Shown piece by piece: positions 13,120 through 13,259 of a stretch of DNA of 13,259 nucleotides. The DNA is taken from contig JBBTRP010000040.1 of the NCBI GenBank assembly GCA_038065125.1, forward strand, positions 1 through 13,259, in the 5' to 3' direction. Origin of the DNA: JBBTRP01 sp038065125. GTDB lineage: Bacteria > Patescibacteriota > Patescibacteriia > JACQRZ01. A program made the position numbers and the translations under genes. Under the pieces are notes generated by a model that was not told the origin of the DNA, made no database searches, and saw only the letters and a list, made by a program, of their open reading frames with translations. The first letter of the stretch is position 1. Each line of letters begins with the position of its first letter.

Positions 13120-13259
13120 CATTTTATGGCCGACGTGGATTTTTTTCTTCGTTCCAGAACCAGATGCACAAGGCCGGGGAGGAGGGAGATGAATACTATC
13201 CCGCCGATGATTGGAAGGAGGTACTTGTCGATATCCGGAATGGCGTTACCCAGAATGTA
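13119..13259 (-). CDS. DedA-family membrane protein, C-terminal end only
   Basis: On the - strand an open frame enters at the window edge and stops at TGA (13121-13119), giving 46 residues. They start YILGNAIPDIDKYLLPIIGG, then a hydrophobic span (IVFISLLPGLVHLVL) and a basic tail (ERRKKSTSAIK). The IPDIDKYLLPI...SLLPG pattern followed by a charged end is the last transmembrane segment of DedA/SNARE-associated proteins, which are inner-membrane lipid flippases or transporters. The rest of the gene lies beyond the window, so length and full topology cannot be judged. Confidence 0.75.
   Translation of the reverse strand, partial: YILGNAIPDIDKYLLPIIGGIVFISLLPGLVHLVLERRKKSTSAIK

Overview
The window looks like a bacterial chromosome of the Candidate Phyla Radiation (Patescibacteria, Parcubacteria-like). 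This is inferred from gene style and content, not proven: compact gene packing, several starts with no Shine-Dalgarno sequence and very short leaders, a swivelling-domain PEP-utiliser-like protein without a recognisable ATP-grasp half, and an AbrB/PIN toxin-antitoxin pair. Genes with a recognisable C-terminus end cleanly at TGA, TAG or TAA, so nothing suggests recoded TGA. There is no rRNA, tRNA, CRISPR array, transposase or phage gene. A run of exactly 100 N (11514-11613) marks a scaffold gap inside nrdB.

Layout. 1-1728 (+): 3' part of a Cu(I) P-type ATPase (copA), cut by the window edge. 1778-2389 (-): unrecognised 203-residue protein converging on copA. From a shared AT-rich promoter region (2390-2459), a metallo-beta-lactamase-fold hydrolase (2460-3113) and a PEP-utiliser swivel-domain protein (3116-4528) run on the + strand as a pair. 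A toxin-antitoxin module (AbrB-type antitoxin 4572-4835, PIN toxin 4823-5281) follows under its own strong promoter. A frameshifted remnant of a second PEP swivel domain (5283-5431) starts 1 nt after the toxin stop. 5442-6224 (-): unrecognised, probably helical protein.

6346-7740 (+) is a thiol-redox cluster: glutaredoxin-like protein, a 59-residue protein with ten cysteines mostly in CC pairs (too short for routine ORF calling), and a thioredoxin-reductase-like flavoprotein, closed by an intrinsic terminator. After an intergenic stretch of about 270 nt with a promoter and a probable structured leader come overlapping nrdA (8012-10909) and nrdB (10900-11691, gapped), a class I ribonucleotide reductase. 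A terminator follows, then a type I L-asparaginase-like gene (11849-13060) with its own promoter, and finally the last 46 codons of a DedA-family membrane protein on the - strand.

How the parts fit. The flavoprotein and glutaredoxin are plausible electron donors for the ribonucleotide reductase, whose large subunit ends in the usual redox-active CxxC. The flavoprotein has lost part of the NADPH-recognition motif, so its reductant may be unusual. The Cys-rich miniprotein sits inside this redox cluster and is the strongest candidate for something undescribed. The second most interesting spot is the toxin-antitoxin module sandwiched between an intact and a decayed PEP swivel domain. Three short heptanucleotide tandem repeats lie at gene boundaries.
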